A stretch of 64,000 nucleotides of DNA from positions 1 through 64,000 of the forward strand of contig NZ_CALAHQ010000043.1 of the NCBI RefSeq assembly GCF_937892565.1, written 5' to 3'. The translations under genes were made by a program, and so were the position numbers. The DNA comes from an uncultured Roseicyclus sp. (GTDB lineage Bacteria; Pseudomonadota; Alphaproteobacteria; Rhodobacterales; Rhodobacteraceae). A model generated the notes under the pieces. The model worked only from the letters and a program-made list of their open reading frames with translations, did not search any database and had not been told where the DNA came from. Shown in pieces: positions 17,601-27,887 of this stretch (positions are counted from its first letter, which is position 1; every line of letters starts with the position of its first letter).

Positions 17601-19016
17601 ATGGCATATGAAACGGTCATCGCGGGCGGGCGCATCGTTACCGGCGGGGCGGTGGTGGCGGCCGATATCGCCATCACGGGCGGGCAGATCGCGGCCATAG
17701 GTCAGGGGTTTGACGGGGCCACGCGGATTGATGCGACAGGCCTGATCGTCACCCCCGGCGGGGTCGATCCGCATTGCCATATCGAACAGATGTCCGGCAT
17801 GGGGCTGATGAATGCCGACACCTTCGAGACCGCCACACGGTCGGCGGCGATGGGGGGCACCACCAGCGTCATCTCGTTTTCGGCACAGGCCAAGGGCCAG
17901 CGCCTGTGCGATGCAATGGCCGATTATGCCGCGCGGGCCGCGCGCGGGGCGGCGGTGGATCATGCCTTTCACATTCTGATCAGCGACCCCGATGTGCCCG
18001 ATTTCGAAGCGGATCTGCGCGCGCTCATCCGGGCCGGGCATCGCTCGATCAAGCTGTTCACCACCTACAACATCGGGTTGTCGGATGACGCGATCCTGCG
18101 GGTGCTGCGCATTGCGGGGGATGCGGGGGCGCTGACCTGCATCCATGCCGAAAGCGATGCGATCATCGCCGATGCCCGCGCAAGGGCTTTGGCCGAAGGG
18201 CGCACAAGACCCATTGACCACGCCGCATCGCGCCCCCGGGCGGCGGAAATCGAGGCGGTGGCGCGCATGTGCCATCTGGCCGAACTGGCCCGCGCCCCGG
18301 TGATGATCTTTCATGTCTCGACCCGTGAGGCGGTGGCCGGGATTGCCGCCGCCCGCGCGCGCGGTGCGCCGATCTGGGCCGAAACCTGTCCGCATTACCT
18401 GTTTCAAACCGAAGACGTGCTGGACAGACCGGGGCGCGAGGGGGCGAAATGGATGTGTTCGCCCCCACAACGCACAAGGGCCGATCAGGCAGCCCTCTGG
18501 GCCGGGATCGCGGCGGGGCACATTCAGGTCGTATCGTCGGACCATGCGCCCTATCGATTTGACGAAACGGGGAAATTCGCCAATGGATTTGATGCGCCCT
18601 TTTCCGCCATCGCCAATGGCATGCCGGGGCTGGAGGTGCGCCAACCGCTGATGTTCGATGCGATGGTGACGCGCGGGCGCTTGGGTCTGGCGCGCTTTGC
18701 CCAGATCACCGCCGAGGCCCCCGCCGCGCTCTATGGCCTAAGGGCCAAGGGCCGCATCGCGCCGGGGCATGATGCCGATCTGGTGTTGTGGGACCCCGCC
18801 CGCCATGTCAGCTATGGTGCCGATGATCTGCATGACAATGTCGGCTACAACCCCTGGGAAGGCACCACACTCACCGGCTGGCCGGTGGCCGTTTTCGTAC
18901 GCGGCACGGCCGTGATGCGCGAAGGCGACTATCTGGGCCAGCCCGGCGCGGGCCGCTGGCTTGATCGCGCCGCCATCGGCGCCCATCCCCATGATCTGAC
19001 AGGGACCCCCCCATGA
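17601..19016 (+). CDS. Dihydropyrimidinase/hydantoinase-family cyclic amidohydrolase
   Basis: 471-residue amidohydrolase that should open a cyclic amide or ureide ring (dihydropyrimidine, hydantoin or similar). Metal ligands are visible: His58 and His60 (DPHCHIE), carboxylatable Lys151 (SIKLFTTYN), His in CIHAESD and VFHVST-type IFHVST, and Asp in SSDHAPY. Fold and length fit D-hydantoinases. It leads an operon in which each gene overlaps or touches the next. No N-carbamoyl amino acid hydrolase is present nearby, so a standard hydantoin-to-amino-acid route is incomplete here and the true substrate is open. Confidence 0.85.
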   Translation: MAYETVIAGGRIVTGGAVVAADIAITGGQIAAIGQGFDGATRIDATGLIVTPGGVDPHCHIEQMSGMGLMNADTFETATRSAAMGGTTSVISFSAQAKGQRLCDAMADYAARAARGAAVDHAFHILISDPDVPDFEADLRALIRAGHRSIKLFTTYNIGLSDDAILRVLRIAGDAGALTCIHAESDAIIADARARALAEGRTRPIDHAASRPRAAEIEAVARMCHLAELARAPVMIFHVSTREAVAGIAAARARGAPIWAETCPHYLFQTEDVLDRPGREGAKWMCSPPQRTRADQAALWAGIAAGHIQVVSSDHAPYRFDETGKFANGFDAPFSAIANGMPGLEVRQPLMFDAMVTRGRLGLARFAQITAEAPAALYGLRAKGRIAPGHDADLVLWDPARHVSYGADDLHDNVGYNPWEGTTLTGWPVAVFVRGTAVMREGDYLGQPGAGRWLDRAAIGAHPHDLTGTPP

Positions 19017-19408
19017 CCGACCGCCCCGACGCCCCGCATGAATTGGCGATCACCTTTCTCTATTACCGCGACCTGCCGCGCGCCTTTGCGTTTTACCGCG
19101 ATGTGCTGGGCTTGCCGCTGGCCATCGATCAGGGCGATCTGGCCAAGATCCTGCGCATCGCGCCGGGCGCCCATGTCGGGCTGGTCGATGAGGCAAAGGG
19201 CATGAACCGCTGGCAGGCCGAAAAATGCGTCCAGCTTTGCATCCGTGTCGCGGATGTGCAGGCCTGGTATGCCTATTTGCAGGAAATGGCTGTGGATAAC
19301 CTGTCAAGAATGTTCGAAAATGAAAAGCTTGGGATCCGCGCCTTTGTCTTTCGCGACCCCGAGGGCTACCAGATCGAGATCCAGCAAGCCACGCGGACAG
19401 GGGCATGA
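19013..19408 (+). CDS. VOC-superfamily (glyoxalase/bleomycin resistance-like) protein
   Basis: 131-residue single VOC domain: two beta-alpha-beta-beta-beta modules with ITFLYYRDLPRAFAFYRDVLGLPL at the N-terminus and FVFRDPEGYQIEIQQ at the C-terminus, where the final Glu is a typical metal ligand. It is translationally coupled to the amidohydrolase (ATGA) and to the racemase downstream (ATGA). A ring-opening, isomerase or epimerase role in the same pathway is likely; the specific reaction cannot be told. Confidence 0.8.
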   Translation: MTDRPDAPHELAITFLYYRDLPRAFAFYRDVLGLPLAIDQGDLAKILRIAPGAHVGLVDEAKGMNRWQAEKCVQLCIRVADVQAWYAYLQEMAVDNLSRMFENEKLGIRAFVFRDPEGYQIEIQQATRTGA

Positions 19409-20079
19409 TGGGCACGCTTTTCGTCATCAACCCCAATTCCAGCCAGACCGTCACCGACGGGATCGCCGCCGCCCTTGCGCCCTTGCAGGGGATGGGGGCA
19501 CCCATCGCCTGTCTGACGCTGGCCGAAGGGCCGCCCGGCATCGAAAGCCAGGCTGAGGCCGATGAGACCATCGCGCCCATGCTGCGGCTGGCGGCCCGTC
19601 TGGAACACGACGCGGCCGGTTTTGTCATCGCCTGTTTTGGCGATCCGGGGGTGCATGCGCTGCGCAATCGAACCGCCAAGCCGGTCTTGGGCATACAGGA
19701 GGCCGCCGTGTCAACCGCGCTGACGCTTGGCCAACGCTTTGGCATCATCGCGATCTTGCCCGCATCTGTTCCCCGCCATCTGCGCGCCCTTGGCGCGATG
19801 GGGGTGCTGGACCGGGTGGCGGGCGACCGCGCGCTGGGTCTGGGGGTGGCCGAACTGGCAGATCCCGCCATCACGCAAGAACGCCTGATCGACACGGGGC
19901 GCCGCTTGCGCGACCAGGATGGCGCCGAGGTGCTGATCCTTGGATGCGCCGGCATGGCACGCTATCGCGCTGTCTTGGAACAGGTGCTACAGATCCCCGT
20001 CATCGATCCCTGTCAGGCTGCCGTTGCCATGGCGCTGGGACGGATCGCGCTGTCACAGACCCACAAACCCGGAGCCTGA
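19405..20079 (+). CDS. Asp/Glu/hydantoin racemase-family protein
   Basis: 224 residues with the two-cysteine arrangement of cofactor-independent racemases: Cys77 in VIACFGDPG and Cys181 in ILGCAGM. N-terminus LFVINPNSSQTVTD is the hydantoin racemase/AroM-like signature (INPN). Together with the cyclic amidohydrolase it suggests racemisation of a chiral ring substrate such as a 5-substituted hydantoin. Start may be 19405 or the adjacent ATG 19408; the former overlaps the VOC stop. Confidence 0.85.
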   Translation: MMGTLFVINPNSSQTVTDGIAAALAPLQGMGAPIACLTLAEGPPGIESQAEADETIAPMLRLAARLEHDAAGFVIACFGDPGVHALRNRTAKPVLGIQEAAVSTALTLGQRFGIIAILPASVPRHLRALGAMGVLDRVAGDRALGLGVAELADPAITQERLIDTGRRLRDQDGAEVLILGCAGMARYRAVLEQVLQIPVIDPCQAAVAMALGRIALSQTHKPGA

Positions 20080-20080
20080 C

Positions 20081-21004
20081 ATGGCCAAACTGCTCGATGA
20101 AACCGCCGCCGGTGTCTTTACCATCGCCGCCACCCCCTTTCTGCCCGATGGGTCGCTCGACCTGATCAGCATCGATCGCATGGTCGATTTCTATGAGGAA
20201 AAGGGGGCCACGGGGCTGACCATCCTTGGTATCATGGGCGAGGCGGGCAAGCTGTCGGCCGAAGAAAGCACCATCGTGATCGACCGTGTCACCACGCGCG
20301 CAACGGTGCCGGTGGTGGTGGGCGTTTCCGCCCCGGGTCTGGCCGCGATCAAGGCGATGTCGGACAGCGCCATGGTGCGCGGGGCTGCGGGCGTCATGGT
20401 GGCCCCGCCCGGCCATCTGCGCAGCGACGACCAGATCACCAGCTATTTCCAGATGGTGGCCGATGTTCTGGGCCCGACCCCTTGGGTGGTGCAGGATTTC
20501 CCGCTGGTCACGGGTGTGCAGATGACGCCCAAGGTCATCCGCACGATCTTTGACACCTGCCCCACGGCCGTGATGCTCAAGCATGAGGATTGGCCGGGCC
20601 TCGACAAGATCACCACCTTGCGCGCGCAAGAGGCATCGGGCGCGCGCCGCATCTCGATCCTGTGCGGCAATGGCGGGCAATTCCTGCTCGAGGAGGTATT
20701 ACGCGGGGCCGATGGCGCGATGACGGGCTTTGCCTATCCCGAGATGATGGCCGATGTGGTGCGTCTGGTGAAAGCGGGCGATGAGGCGCGCGCGCGCGAT
20801 ATCTTTGACGCCTATCTGCCGCTCATCCGCTATGAAAGCCAGCCGGGGCTGGGCCTGTCGATCCGCAAGCATGTTCTGGCCCGGCGCGGGGCGATTGCCC
20901 ATCCGACCGTCCGCCGCCCCGGCCCGGCGCTGTCAGCCGCCACCATCGCCGAGATCGAAACGCTGATGACCCGTCAGGCGGCGCGGCTGGCGGGTCTGGG
21001 GTAA
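20081..21004 (+). CDS. Dihydrodipicolinate synthase-superfamily aldolase/lyase, not DapA
   Basis: 307-residue class I aldolase-fold protein of the N-acetylneuraminate lyase/DHDPS superfamily. The Schiff-base lysine is Lys167 (AVMLKHEDW). DapA residues are absent: the Thr-Thr of GTTGE is Ile-Met here (LGIMGEAG), and the catalytic Tyr position in the YNVP-like loop reads VQDFP. A different aldolase, hydratase or lyase activity on a 2-oxo acid is therefore likely. It starts one base after the racemase stop (TGA-c-ATG), so it belongs to the hydantoinase-type operon. I took ATG 20081; an earlier in-frame ATG lies inside the racemase gene. Confidence 0.85.
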   Translation: MAKLLDETAAGVFTIAATPFLPDGSLDLISIDRMVDFYEEKGATGLTILGIMGEAGKLSAEESTIVIDRVTTRATVPVVVGVSAPGLAAIKAMSDSAMVRGAAGVMVAPPGHLRSDDQITSYFQMVADVLGPTPWVVQDFPLVTGVQMTPKVIRTIFDTCPTAVMLKHEDWPGLDKITTLRAQEASGARRISILCGNGGQFLLEEVLRGADGAMTGFAYPEMMADVVRLVKAGDEARARDIFDAYLPLIRYESQPGLGLSIRKHVLARRGAIAHPTVRRPGPALSAATIAEIETLMTRQAARLAGLG

Positions 21005-21021
21005 TCAATAGAACCATCTCC

Positions 21022-21064
21022 GCCCGGTTGGAAACAGCATGCGGCACGCATGCCCCGACCGGGC
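21022..21064 (+). terminator. Two-part hairpin after the aldolase gene
   Basis: Outer arms GCCCGGT (21022-21028) and ACCGGGC (21058-21064) enclose inner arms GCATGC (21037-21042) and GCATGC (21048-21053). It lies 18 bp after the operon's last stop. Probably a transcript end or a processed structured tail. Confidence 0.45.
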
Positions 21065-21152
21065 AGCGGGTGGCAGACCCCGACCCTCCACCGCCCTTGC
21101 CTGGTCGTGAGTTTCCAAAAGGGATGATTTCACGCCACCACCAAAACAAGAG

Positions 21153-21176
21153 CGGCCCGGGGTTGCCCCCGGGCCG
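21153..21176. terminator. Intrinsic-type terminator between convergent operon and katG
   Basis: CGGCCCGGGG (21153-21162) and CCCCGGGCCG (21167-21176) form a perfect 10-bp stem with a 4-base loop, followed on the plus strand by TTTC. It lies 27 bp beyond the katG stop and can serve both convergent transcripts. Confidence 0.7.
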
Positions 21177-21203
21177 TTTCGTGTCTCATCACCCAAGGGG
21201 CGA

Positions 21204-23456
<2,253 letters not shown>

Positions 23457-23472
23457 TTAGCAAAGATGATCA

Positions 23473-23497
23473 ATCAGGATAAGTTGTATTTCCTGAT
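23473..23497. promoter_or_regulatory. Putative OxyR binding site between katG and oxyR
   Basis: ATCAGGA (23473-23479) and TCCTGAT (23491-23497) form a perfect dyad over 11 bases, in an AT-rich stretch 21 bp before the oxyR start. The size and position suit a LysR-type regulator that controls katG and itself. Confidence 0.55.
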
Positions 23498-23517
23498 AAT
23501 AATGATAAGAAGATCTT

Positions 23518-24432
23518 ATGACAAACATCACCCTTCGCCAATTGCGCTATGCCGCGGCGCTGGCCCGTTATCGCCACTTCGGGCTGGCCGCCGAGGCCTG
23601 TTCGGTCACCCAACCGGCGCTGTCGATGCAAATCAAGGAGTTGGAAGAGGGGCTTGGGGCCAAGCTGTTCGAACGCGGCACACGCCAGATCCGGCTGACC
23701 GGTCTGGGCGAGGACATCGCGGCGCGCGCCCGCGACATCTTGCGCGCGGTCGATGAATTGGAAGAGCTGGCCCGCACGCGCCGCGACGGGCCGGGCGGGC
23801 GGCTGCGGCTGGGGGTTATTCCCACCATCGCGCCGTATCTGTTGCCCCGGCTGATCCGCGATCTTGGAACGCGCTACCGTGGCGTCGATCTGCAGGTGCG
23901 CGAAACCCAGACCGAGCGCCTGATCACGGAATTGAGCGAGGGGCGACTGGATACGGCGCTGGTGGCGCTGCCGGTATCGGAGCCCGGCTTGACCGAAGTG
24001 GCCCTGTTTTCGGAAGGCTTCGTGCTGGTGCGCCCCGAGGCGGATGCAGGCCGCCCCGTGCCCGCCCCCGCCGCGTTGCCCGACATGCAGCTGTTGCTGC
24101 TGGAGGAAGGCCATTGCTTTCGCGATCAGGCGCTCGAAGTCTGCGGCCTGAGGACAGGGGCGCGCCATGCGGGGCTTGATGGCTCGTCGCTGTCGACACT
24201 GGTGCAGATGGTGGGGGCGGGCATCGGCGTGACGCTGATCCCCGAGATGGCGGTAAGCGTGGAAACGCGTGGCGCCGCTGTGACCGTGCAACGCTTTGAT
24301 GCAGGACCGCCGGCGCGCACGGTCGGCATGATCTGGCGCCGCACAAGCCCCTTGGCTGCCGATCTGCGCGATCTGGCCGAGGTGGTGCGCCAGTCTGCTG
24401 AAGCGATGTATGCCGCGACACGGCCGGATTGA
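23518..24432 (+). CDS. oxyR: Hydrogen peroxide-inducible transcriptional activator OxyR
   Basis: 304-residue LysR-family regulator. N-terminal helix-turn-helix ITLRQLRYAAALARYRHF to VTQPALSMQIKELEE, then the effector domain. The redox pair is present with OxyR spacing: Cys200 in EEGHCFRDQ and Cys209 in LEVCGL, matching the Cys199/Cys208 disulfide pair of E. coli OxyR. This identifies it as OxyR rather than a generic LysR protein. Divergently oriented to katG, its expected target. Confidence 0.95.
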   Translation: MTNITLRQLRYAAALARYRHFGLAAEACSVTQPALSMQIKELEEGLGAKLFERGTRQIRLTGLGEDIAARARDILRAVDELEELARTRRDGPGGRLRLGVIPTIAPYLLPRLIRDLGTRYRGVDLQVRETQTERLITELSEGRLDTALVALPVSEPGLTEVALFSEGFVLVRPEADAGRPVPAPAALPDMQLLLLEEGHCFRDQALEVCGLRTGARHAGLDGSSLSTLVQMVGAGIGVTLIPEMAVSVETRGAAVTVQRFDAGPPARTVGMIWRRTSPLAADLRDLAEVVRQSAEAMYAATRPD

Positions 24433-24440
24433 GCGGGCAG

Positions 24441-24484
24441 AAGGCCTTTCGAAAGGCCTTTGCACGCGGTTTGCAAACCGCGTG
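24441..24484. terminator. Two tandem palindromes between convergent oxyR and racemase gene
   Basis: AAGGCCTTTC/GAAAGGCCTT (24441-24460) and CACGCGGTTTG/CAAACCGCGTG (24463-24484) are perfect 20- and 22-bp palindromes filling the 57-bp gap between the oxyR stop (24432) and the opposite stop (24490). Confidence 0.7.
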
Positions 24485-24489
24485 GGCGC

Positions 24490-25185
24490 CTAGCCCGAAA
24501 GGCGCGCAAACCTCACGACCTCGGCCACCAGCACATCCAGCGTATCGATCGCCTGAACCTCGGGGCTGACCGCATCAGGGATCAGCGAAAACTCGGTGCA
24601 CGCGATCAGCTGCACCTGCGCGCCCTTGGCCAATAGCGCCTGTGATTGCCCCAGAAGCGCCGCGCGCGCGTCATCATTCGGCCCATGCGCCTTGATCGAC
24701 CGGATCGCGGCCAGCATGCCCGCACCATCTTCGGGATGGATCACCGACAGCCCGACAGCCCCCAACGCACGGTCAAACAGCCCCACCCGGGCCACCGCGG
24801 GCGAGGCCAGTAATCCCACCTTGGCCCCTGTCTGAGCCAACCGGCGGGCCGCTTGCGCAGAGGCCGCCACCATATCGAGAAACGGAATGCGTACCGCCGC
24901 CCGAATCTCGTCGGCATAGTGATGGGCGGTGTTGCAAGGCATGGCCAGCGCCTCGGCCCCTGCCACCTCGAGCCGCTGCGCCATGGCGACCAGAACCGGG
25001 GCGGGATCATCGCCCCTACCCTCGATCAGCCGGGCGATGCGCGATGGCACCTGAGAATTCTGATCCACGATCAGCGGAATATGGTCGGCATCATCGCGCG
25101 CGGGCACTGCGGCGATGATCTTTTGCATCAACAAAACCGTCGCCTCTGGCCCCATACCGCCAAGGATACCGACCCGCCGCATCAT
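24490..25185 (-). CDS. Aspartate/glutamate racemase-family amino acid racemase
   Basis: 231-residue cofactor-independent racemase with both catalytic cysteines: Cys84 in MPCNTAHHY and Cys196 in LIACTEFSL, and the N-terminal [11 protein letters not shown] signature of aspartate racemases. Its start (25185, or ATG 25182) overlaps the stop of the cysteate lyase gene (ATGATG), so it is translationally coupled to it. The pairing suggests racemisation of cysteate or a related sulfonated/sulfur amino acid so that both enantiomers reach the lyase; this is inference. Confidence 0.85.
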   Translation of the reverse strand: MMRRVGILGGMGPEATVLLMQKIIAAVPARDDADHIPLIVDQNSQVPSRIARLIEGRGDDPAPVLVAMAQRLEVAGAEALAMPCNTAHHYADEIRAAVRIPFLDMVAASAQAARRLAQTGAKVGLLASPAVARVGLFDRALGAVGLSVIHPEDGAGMLAAIRSIKAHGPNDDARAALLGQSQALLAKGAQVQLIACTEFSLIPDAVSPEVQAIDTLDVLVAEVVRFARLSG

Positions 25186-26183
25186 CCGCGCGCCAATGCG
25201 CCCTTGTAGGCAAACAACCCGACCGAGCCGCCGGTGTGCAAGAACACCACCCGCTCACCCGGCTTGAAGCGGCCCTTGCGGCACCAGTCGATCAGACCCG
25301 CCGCGCCCTTGCCGGAATAGACAGGGTCAAGCAAGATGCCTTCAAGCTCTGCAAACATGCGGATCGCGTCCAGCGTATCGGCGCGCGGCAGGCCGTAGCC
25401 CGCGCCGACATAATCGGTATCTGCCACAACATCTGCCCGCTCGACCACGCCCGGACAGCCCAGCTTTTCGGCCGTGCGGCAGGCCAGATCATAGACCATC
25501 TGTTCCTGCTTTTCCTTGGGCGCACGCGTGCCGATGCCCAAGACCGGAATGCCCGCATTGAGCGCCTTGAACCCCGCGACAAGCCCGGCCTGCGTGCCGG
25601 ACGATCCGGTGGCCGTGACCAGATGGTCGATCACCAGCCCGCGCTCATTGGCTTGGGCCAGCACTTCAAGCGCACAATTGACATAGCCCAGCGCACCCGT
25701 GGGGTTCGATCCGCCCCCGGGGATGACATAGACGCGGTGGCCCGCGGCCCGCGCGGCTTGGGCTGCTGCCTCCATCGCGGCGGGCATGTTGGTACCACCG
25801 GGGTGCACTTCGGTCGTGGCGCCATGAAGATGGTCCAGCAGCACGTTGCCGTTTTCGGTGTAATCGGGGTCTTGGTAACCTGTCCGATCCTCGAGCAACA
25901 CATGGCAGCCCATGTCAAGCTTGGCGGCAAAGGCCGCAGTCTGGCGGGCGTGGTTCGATTGTGTGGCGCCTTGCGTCATCACCAGATCGGCGCCCTCGGC
26001 CATAGCCTCGGCCATCAGGAATTCCAGCTTGCGCGTCTTGTTGCCGCCCGTGGACATGCCGGTGCAATCATCGCGCTTGATCCAGATTTCCGGGCCGCCC
26101 AGCGCCTTGGACAGGCGATCCATCCGCTCGAGCGGCGTAGGCAAATGTGCCAGAAAGACGCGGGGAAAACGGGCAAGATGCAT
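25182..26183 (-). CDS. cuyA: L-cysteate sulfo-lyase / D-cysteine desulfhydrase-like PLP enzyme
   Basis: PLP enzyme of the ACC deaminase/D-cysteine desulfhydrase family, 333 residues. It reads very close to the marine Roseobacter CuyA as I remember it: MHLARFPR start, [14 protein letters not shown]-lysine Lys49 in [57 protein letters not shown] and [12 protein letters not shown]. CuyA splits cysteate to pyruvate, sulfite and ammonia. D-cysteine desulfhydrase is the alternative substrate reading. No sulfite exporter or sulfite oxidase gene lies alongside. It is divergent from the CoA ligase at 26355 across a 171-bp gap. Confidence 0.85.
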   Translation of the reverse strand: MHLARFPRVFLAHLPTPLERMDRLSKALGGPEIWIKRDDCTGMSTGGNKTRKLEFLMAEAMAEGADLVMTQGATQSNHARQTAAFAAKLDMGCHVLLEDRTGYQDPDYTENGNVLLDHLHGATTEVHPGGTNMPAAMEAAAQAARAAGHRVYVIPGGGSNPTGALGYVNCALEVLAQANERGLVIDHLVTATGSSGTQAGLVAGFKALNAGIPVLGIGTRAPKEKQEQMVYDLACRTAEKLGCPGVVERADVVADTDYVGAGYGLPRADTLDAIRMFAELEGILLDPVYSGKGAAGLIDWCRKGRFKPGERVVFLHTGGSVGLFAYKGALARG

Positions 26184-26354
26184 GGCGGCGGCCTTTGATG
26201 AGTGGTTGTCCTGATCGTGGTATCCGCTTTGTCAGCAATTGACAATCTGCGCCGCGTTCATCGCGATCCGGATTTGGCCCCTCGCCCTTGGCGCGGCGCG
26301 ATCTATCTGGCAAGGTCCGCCACGCAAAAGACGCAAGCTGACGGAGGGGACAGC

Positions 26355-27887
26355 ATGACGGATACTTTGGCCGGACTGATCGGCGCACAAGACAAAAGCG
26401 CGCGCGCGATCGGCGCGCCGGGGCGCGATTGGCTCAGCTATGGGGAGTTGGCCGTGCAAGGCACCCAGGTCGCGGCCGCGCTGCATGGTGCGGGCATCGG
26501 GCGAGGCGACCGGGTGGCGATCGTGCTGCCCAACGGGCCGGAAATGGCTGTGGCCTTTGTCACTGTCGCGGGGGTGGCGACCACCTGTCCGCTGAACCCC
26601 GCCTATCGGCAGGACGAATTTGCCTTTTATCTCGAGGATCTCAAGGCGAGGGCGATCATTCTGGCGGCAGGCGAAACGGGCCCCGCCCATGCCGCCGCGG
26701 TGGCCCAGGGTCTGACGGTGATCCGCCTGTCGTTTGATGCGGGCATGCCTGCGGGCAGCTTTACCCTGACCCCGGAAGGCCATGCCGGAACCGCCGACAC
26801 ATCCGCACCGGGCGCCGATGATGTGGCGCTGATCTTGCATACATCCGGCACCACATCGCGGCCCAAGATCGTGCCGCTGCTGCAATCGAACGTTGCGGCC
26901 TCGGCGCGCCACATCGGTGCATCGCTGGCGCTGTCGCCGGCTGATCGTTGCCTCAACGTGATGCCCTTGTTCCATATCCACGGGCTGATTGCCGCCATAT
27001 CCTCCAGCCTTGCCGCCGGTGGTTCGGTCTGGTGCGCACCGGGCTTTGACGCGATGAAATTCTTCGGCTGGATGGAAGACGCACGACCCACATGGTACAC
27101 GGCCGTGCCGACCATGCACCAGACGATCCTTGCGCGCGCGTCGCGCAATGCCGAGACGATCAAGTCCGTGCCGCTGCGCTTCTTGCGGTCCTCTTCGGCC
27201 AGCTTGCCCGGCCCGGTGATGGAACAGCTTGCCGCCACCTTCAACGCCCCCGTGATCGAGGGCTACGGCATGACCGAAGCGGCACACCAGATGGCGTCCA
27301 ACCCGCTGCCCCCGCGCGCGCAAAAGCCCGGATCGGTCGGCATTGCGGCCGGACCGCTGGTGCGCATCGCCCATGAGATCGAGAACCGTCTGATCGAGGG
27401 CGTGGGCGAGATCGTGATCTCGGGCCCCAATGTCACCCCGGGCTACGAAGGCAACCCCGAGGCAAATGCCAAGAATTTCTTCGAAGCCCAAGGGCGGCGC
27501 TGGTTCCGCACCGGCGATCAGGGACAATTCGATGATGAGGGTTATCTGTCGCTGACCGGGCGCTTGAAGGAAATCATCAACCGGGGTGGTGAAAAGGTGT
27601 CGCCGCTGGAAGTGGATGGCGTGCTGTCGGCCCATCCGGCCGTGGCACAGGTCGTGACCTTTGCCATTCCCCACCCCAAACTGGGCGAAGAGGTGGGCGC
27701 GGCCGTCGTGCTCAAGGAAGGCGCGGAGGCGACCGAAGCGCAAATCCGCGACTTTGCAAGCGAGCGGCTTGCGGCCTTCAAGGTGCCGCGCAAGGTGGTC
27801 ATCCTGACCGAGATCCCGAAAGGGGCGACCGGCAAGTTGCAGCGCATCGGTTTGGCCGAGAAACTGGGGCTGGTTGAACAGGCATGA
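26355..27887 (+). CDS. AMP-forming acyl-CoA ligase (oxalate-CoA ligase-like)
   Basis: 510-residue ANL-superfamily enzyme that activates a carboxylate with ATP and CoA. Motifs: P-loop ILHTSGTTSRPK, GYGMTEAAH, WFRTGDQGQFDDEGYL, and GRLKEIINRGGEKVSP, with the catalytic C-terminal Lys in PKGATGKLQR. The sequence resembles the plant AAE3/yeast Pcs60 oxalyl-CoA synthetase group, so a small dicarboxylate is plausible. The start at 26355 follows GGAGGGG; the frame is open upstream to 26202 without homology. It overlaps the PanE-like gene by four bases, so the two share a pathway. Confidence 0.8.
   Translation: MTDTLAGLIGAQDKSARAIGAPGRDWLSYGELAVQGTQVAAALHGAGIGRGDRVAIVLPNGPEMAVAFVTVAGVATTCPLNPAYRQDEFAFYLEDLKARAIILAAGETGPAHAAAVAQGLTVIRLSFDAGMPAGSFTLTPEGHAGTADTSAPGADDVALILHTSGTTSRPKIVPLLQSNVAASARHIGASLALSPADRCLNVMPLFHIHGLIAAISSSLAAGGSVWCAPGFDAMKFFGWMEDARPTWYTAVPTMHQTILARASRNAETIKSVPLRFLRSSSASLPGPVMEQLAATFNAPVIEGYGMTEAAHQMASNPLPPRAQKPGSVGIAAGPLVRIAHEIENRLIEGVGEIVISGPNVTPGYEGNPEANAKNFFEAQGRRWFRTGDQGQFDDEGYLSLTGRLKEIINRGGEKVSPLEVDGVLSAHPAVAQVVTFAIPHPKLGEEVGAAVVLKEGAEATEAQIRDFASERLAAFKVPRKVVILTEIPKGATGKLQRIGLAEKLGLVEQA

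Noticed and set aside
20081-21004. Dihydrodipicolinate synthase (dapA)
   Set aside because: Catalytic Thr-Thr and Tyr are absent and the gene sits in a catabolic operon.
21022-21064. Small structured RNA gene such as SRP RNA or a riboswitch
   Set aside because: A neat two-part hairpin, but no signature such as the SRP GGAAGG loop, and its place just after an operon fits a transcript end.
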